From Flavobacterium sp. (GTDB taxonomy: Bacteria > Bacteroidota > Bacteroidia > Flavobacteriales > Flavobacteriaceae), in NCBI GenBank assembly GCA_030682755.1, contig JAUXNR010000910.1, positions 1-6,399 on the forward strand: 6,399 bases of DNA. Reading direction: 5' to 3'. The notes under the pieces were generated by a model. It did not search any database. It worked only from the letters and a program-made list of their open reading frames with translations, and had not been told where the DNA came from. Made by a program: the position numbers and the translations under genes. Shown piece after piece: positions 5,920-6,399 of this stretch. Positions within the stretch are counted from its first letter, which is position 1; every line of letters begins with the position of its first letter.

Positions 5920-6360
5920 CTAGGTCATTATCATAATATTAGGATTAATTGTCAACAAGAAGTTAACAAATTCTACACGGTCTTTTGGAGAAAGATAAAG
6001 ATCATCAAATTTATTATAATAGAGATACACACCGTTATAATCCAAAGCGGGTTTTAAAAGACTTTTAGTGTACCATCCTTTTTGGTATTCAATTTTTCTG
6101 ATGGAAGCAATTTCAATTTTTCCCCTAATCGGCCCTGAAGTATAGTAAACATGCGTGTTGTCAACTTTATATTTTGTGTCAAGTAATATCCAAAAACAAA
6201 ATAATCCAACAAGTAGAAGTAGCGAAGACCCAATTATTGTTTCAATACTTAAATCTTCATAAAATAACGCATAAAGTGAGGTAAGTATCAAAAAAGCACC
6301 AAGAACAGTCAGTAGAATACCTGTAAAATAATGAATTGAGGTTGGAAAAATTTTAGTCAT
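5920..6360 (-). CDS. Two-helix membrane protein with bacterial PH-like domain (DUF1200/bPH_4 type)
   Basis: This is a 146-residue small membrane protein. Two hydrophobic segments at about 11-33 and 41-60 are separated by a short acidic loop (YEDLSIE). They are followed by a soluble region, about 62-141, with the pattern of the bacterial PH-like family: YKVDNTHVYYTSGPIRGKIE (64-83) for the first strands, IASIRKIEY (84-92), and LSPKDRVEFVNFL (123-135) for the closing strand and helix. The family has no established biochemical role that I know of; such domains are thought to serve in protein or lipid interaction at the membrane. No catalytic motif is visible. The gene is on the same strand as, and 61 bp upstream of, the serine hydrolase gene. 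Its start at 6360 is the first in-frame ATG giving a sensible N-terminus. Only 39 bp upstream are in the window, and they show no clear promoter. Confidence 0.8.
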   Translation of the reverse strand: MTKIFPTSIHYFTGILLTVLGAFLILTSLYALFYEDLSIETIIGSSLLLLVGLFCFWILLDTKYKVDNTHVYYTSGPIRGKIEIASIRKIEYQKGWYTKSLLKPALDYNGVYLYYNKFDDLYLSPKDRVEFVNFLLTINPNIMIMT

Positions 6361-6399
6361 AAAAATGCTGTTATTTTAATTGTACTAACTTAAAAGTAT

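Noticed and set aside
1..6399. Search for CRISPR arrays, tRNA/rRNA genes, insertion sequences, phage or defence genes
   Set aside because: None was seen. Genes fill nearly the whole window, the largest gap is 128 bp, and no tandem repeats or transposase-like proteins are present.

Overview
The window looks like an ordinary chromosomal stretch from a member of the Bacteroidota, most likely Flavobacterium or a close relative in Flavobacteriaceae. The reasons are AT-rich DNA, start codons preceded by A/T-rich sequence without Shine-Dalgarno motifs, several candidate promoters of the Bacteroidota -7 type (TAnnTTTG), two lipoproteins with flavobacterial-style signal peptides, and a menaquinone gene with flavobacterial-looking protein sequence. 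No tool was run, so all family assignments rest on motif recognition.

Layout, left to right: (1) 1-728, plus strand, the C-terminal part of a CcsA/CcsBA cytochrome c heme-export and assembly protein, cut by the left edge. (2) 747-1334, plus strand, a lipoprotein-type glutathione-peroxidase-family (probably thioredoxin-dependent) peroxidase, close enough to share a transcript with ccsA. (3) A 106-bp convergent gap containing a long, nearly perfect hairpin at 1364-1426. (4) 1441-1938, minus strand, a GNAT N-acetyltransferase of the phosphinothricin-acetyltransferase/MnaT type. (5) A 128-bp divergent gap with one candidate promoter facing each way. (6) 2067-3728, plus strand, menD, with its recognisable active-site residues intact. 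(7) 3813-4646, plus strand, a CvfB-like S1 RNA-binding protein with its own well-matched -7 box. (8) 4647-5858, minus strand, a lipoprotein serine hydrolase of the beta-lactamase/DD-peptidase fold, whose stop codon directly abuts that of the CvfB-like gene. (9) 5920-6360, minus strand, a small two-helix membrane protein with a bacterial PH-like (DUF1200/bPH_4) domain. The last 39 bases hold only its upstream region.

Functionally, the left half has a respiratory and envelope-redox flavour: cytochrome c maturation, a probably periplasmic or membrane-attached peroxidase, and menaquinone synthesis. The right half is a mixture of RNA binding and envelope functions. I found no mobile element, CRISPR array, tRNA, rRNA, phage gene or defence system, and no coherent undescribed multi-gene system. 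The points most worth a second look are the convergent hairpin, the exported peroxidase tied to ccsA with a possible internal cytosolic start, and the zero-gap convergent gene ends at 4646/4647.
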